Below, piece by piece: positions 63,029 to 64,000 of a stretch of 64,000 nucleotides of DNA. The DNA is from Bacteroidales bacterium WCE2004 (GTDB lineage: Bacteria; Bacteroidota; Bacteroidia; Bacteroidales; UBA932). Both the position numbers and the translations under genes were made by a program. The stretch covers positions 663,144 through 727,143 of the forward strand of contig FUZR01000001.1 of the NCBI GenBank assembly GCA_900167895.1. The letters are read 5' to 3'. A model generated the notes under the pieces. It was not told where the DNA came from. It saw only the letters and a list, made by a program, of their open reading frames with translations, and did not search any database. The number at the start of each line of letters is the position of its first letter. Position 1 is the stretch's first letter.

Positions 63029-64000
63029 TTATCCAACAATCGCGCCATTGCTGACGGCCTCCTGCGGCGTGATGAAACGCATCGAGCCGTCGCCCTGCTT
63101 GGCCATCAGGATCATGCCGTGGCTCTCGATGCCGCGGATGGTGCGCGGCTGGAGATTGGCCAGGATGCAGATCTGCTTGCCGACCATCGCCTCCGGCGTG
63201 TAGTACTCGGCGATGCCGGACACGATCACGCGGCGGTCGATGCCCGTGTCGATCGTGAGCTTGAGGAGCTTGTCCGTCTTGGGGACGCGCTCCGCCTCCA
63301 GCACCGTGGCGGTGCGGATGTCCATCTTCTCGAACTCGTCGAAGGTGCACTCGGCCTTCTGCGGCGCCACCAGCTTGGCGGCCTCCGCCTTGGCGGCCGC
63401 CTCGCGCTCGGCGCGGATGCGGTCCAGGCGCGCGAGCTGCGCGTCGATGGCGGCGTCCTCAATCTTGGCGAAGAGCAGCTCCGCCGCGCCGAGCTGGTGG
63501 CCGGCGGGCAGGATCTGCGGCCGCCCGAGCACCTCCCAGTCGAGGGCGGAGCCGAGCATTTCGCGGAGCCGCTTCGCGGCGAACGGCGTGAAGGGCTCGA
63601 ACGCGATCGCGAGGTCCGCGCAGATCTGGAGGGAGATGTTGAGGATCGTGCCCGTGCGGTCGAGGTCGGTCTTGGCGACCTTCCAGGGCTCCGTGTCGGA
63701 GATATATTTGTTGCCGACGCGGGCGATGCCCATCGCGTCCTTGAGCGCTTCGCGGAACTTGAACTCCTCGATGTTCTTCTCCATCGAGGCCTTGAGCGCA
63801 GGAACCTGCGCGAGGGCCTCCTTGTCGATGTCTTCCAGGGAGCCGCAGGCCGGCACCTTGCCGCCGAAATATTTGTGCGTCAGCACCATCGCGCGGTTGA
63901 CGAAGTTGCCGAAGATGGCCACGAGCTCGCTGTTGTTGCGCTGCTGGAAGTCCTTCCAGCTGAAGTCGTTGTCCTTGGTTTCCGGGGCGTTGGCCGTGAG
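63029..64000 (-). CDS. metG: Methionyl-tRNA synthetase, C-terminal part (runs off window)
   Basis: The frame is open to the right edge, so the catalytic domain lies outside. Visible parts: the anticodon-binding helical domain (DFSWKDFQQRNNSELV, NFVNRAMVLTHKYFGG, ISDTEPWKVAKTD) and, after a Lys/Ala-rich linker, the C-terminal Trbp111/EMAPII-type tRNA-binding domain (FEKMDIRTATVLEAERVPKT, ICILANLQPRTIRGIESHGM) used for dimerisation and tRNA affinity. The downstream response-regulator gene follows after 12 bp. Confidence 0.96.
   Translation of the reverse strand, partial: LTANAPETKDNDFSWKDFQQRNNSELVAIFGNFVNRAMVLTHKYFGGKVPACGSLEDIDKEALAQVPALKASMEKNIEEFKFREALKDAMGIARVGNKYISDTEPWKVAKTDLDRTGTILNISLQICADLAIAFEPFTPFAAKRLREMLGSALDWEVLGRPQILPAGHQLGAAELLFAKIEDAAIDAQLARLDRIRAEREAAAKAEAAKLVAPQKAECTFDEFEKMDIRTATVLEAERVPKTDKLLKLTIDTGIDRRVIVSGIAEYYTPEAMVGKQICILANLQPRTIRGIESHGMILMAKQGDGSMRFITPQEAVSNGAIVG

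Overview
The window is 64 kb of GC-rich chromosome from a member of the Bacteroidota, most likely an uncultured gut or rumen Bacteroidales. The support is: a SusC/SusD pair, a large Porin_10-type porin, an ExbB-X-ExbD-ExbD cluster, a membrane-bound propeller/AraC regulator, many lipoproteins with a Bacteroidales-type signal, no Shine-Dalgarno pattern, and repeated TAnnTTTG -7 promoter elements. No rRNA, tRNA, CRISPR array or insertion sequence was recognised. No gene-free stretch exceeds about 230 bp. The first gene (fused NagB-like/PIG-L) and the last (metG) run off the window.

Region 1-18.6 kb is an amino-sugar utilisation locus. It holds the fused NagB-like/PIG-L deacetylase, nagB, a histidine phosphatase fused to an SdiA-regulated-type domain, an AraC regulator with a LacI-type sensor domain, a GH20 hexosaminidase, a ROK sugar kinase, a GH2 enzyme with the exo-beta-D-glucosaminidase signature, an alkaline phosphatase, SusC, SusD and a second histidine phosphatase. 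The logic is import by SusCD, trimming by GH20 and GH2, phosphate removal by three exported phosphatases, phosphorylation by the ROK kinase, then deacetylation and deamination into glycolysis. Region 18.6-25.2 kb holds alr, rpmH, rsmG, a small membrane-protein/winged-helix operon, mscS, and an AmgK/MurU-like peptidoglycan-recycling pair.

Region 25-40 kb holds the porin, an MltF-like lytic transglycosylase, a YczE-type membrane protein, an M13 peptidase, an FtsX-type permease, a NUDIX hydrolase, an SRPBCC protein, rsmF, a TPR protein, queA, dprA, tatD and ansA. Region 40-46 kb is the Ton energising cluster (exbB, small membrane protein, two exbD, later a TonB) interleaved with asnS and udk. 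Region 46-55 kb holds a candidate minus-strand small RNA, a transmembrane propeller regulator ending directly in an AraC domain, a convergent GH95 fucosidase and a very large NtrY-like sensor kinase behind rlmH. Region 55-64 kb holds a DUF4783 protein, efp, ispH-cmk-lptB, dnaX, a secreted protein, an NtrC/NtrX-like response regulator without a DNA-binding domain, and metG.

The most unusual signal is a family of about 125-131 bp palindromic repeats with three copies. Two are inserted in frame, in the same reading frame and sense, inside rsmF and dnaX and share a perfectly identical 78-bp core, so two unrelated housekeeping proteins carry the same 26-residue peptide. A third, diverged copy lies between the promoter and start codon of rsmG. 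The arms differ between copies, yet each copy's two arms remain complementary. A second genome-level signal is that -7 promoter elements lie 5-10 nt from the start codons of several genes whose start is fixed by family conservation (dnaX, rlmH, tatD), which predicts leaderless mRNAs.
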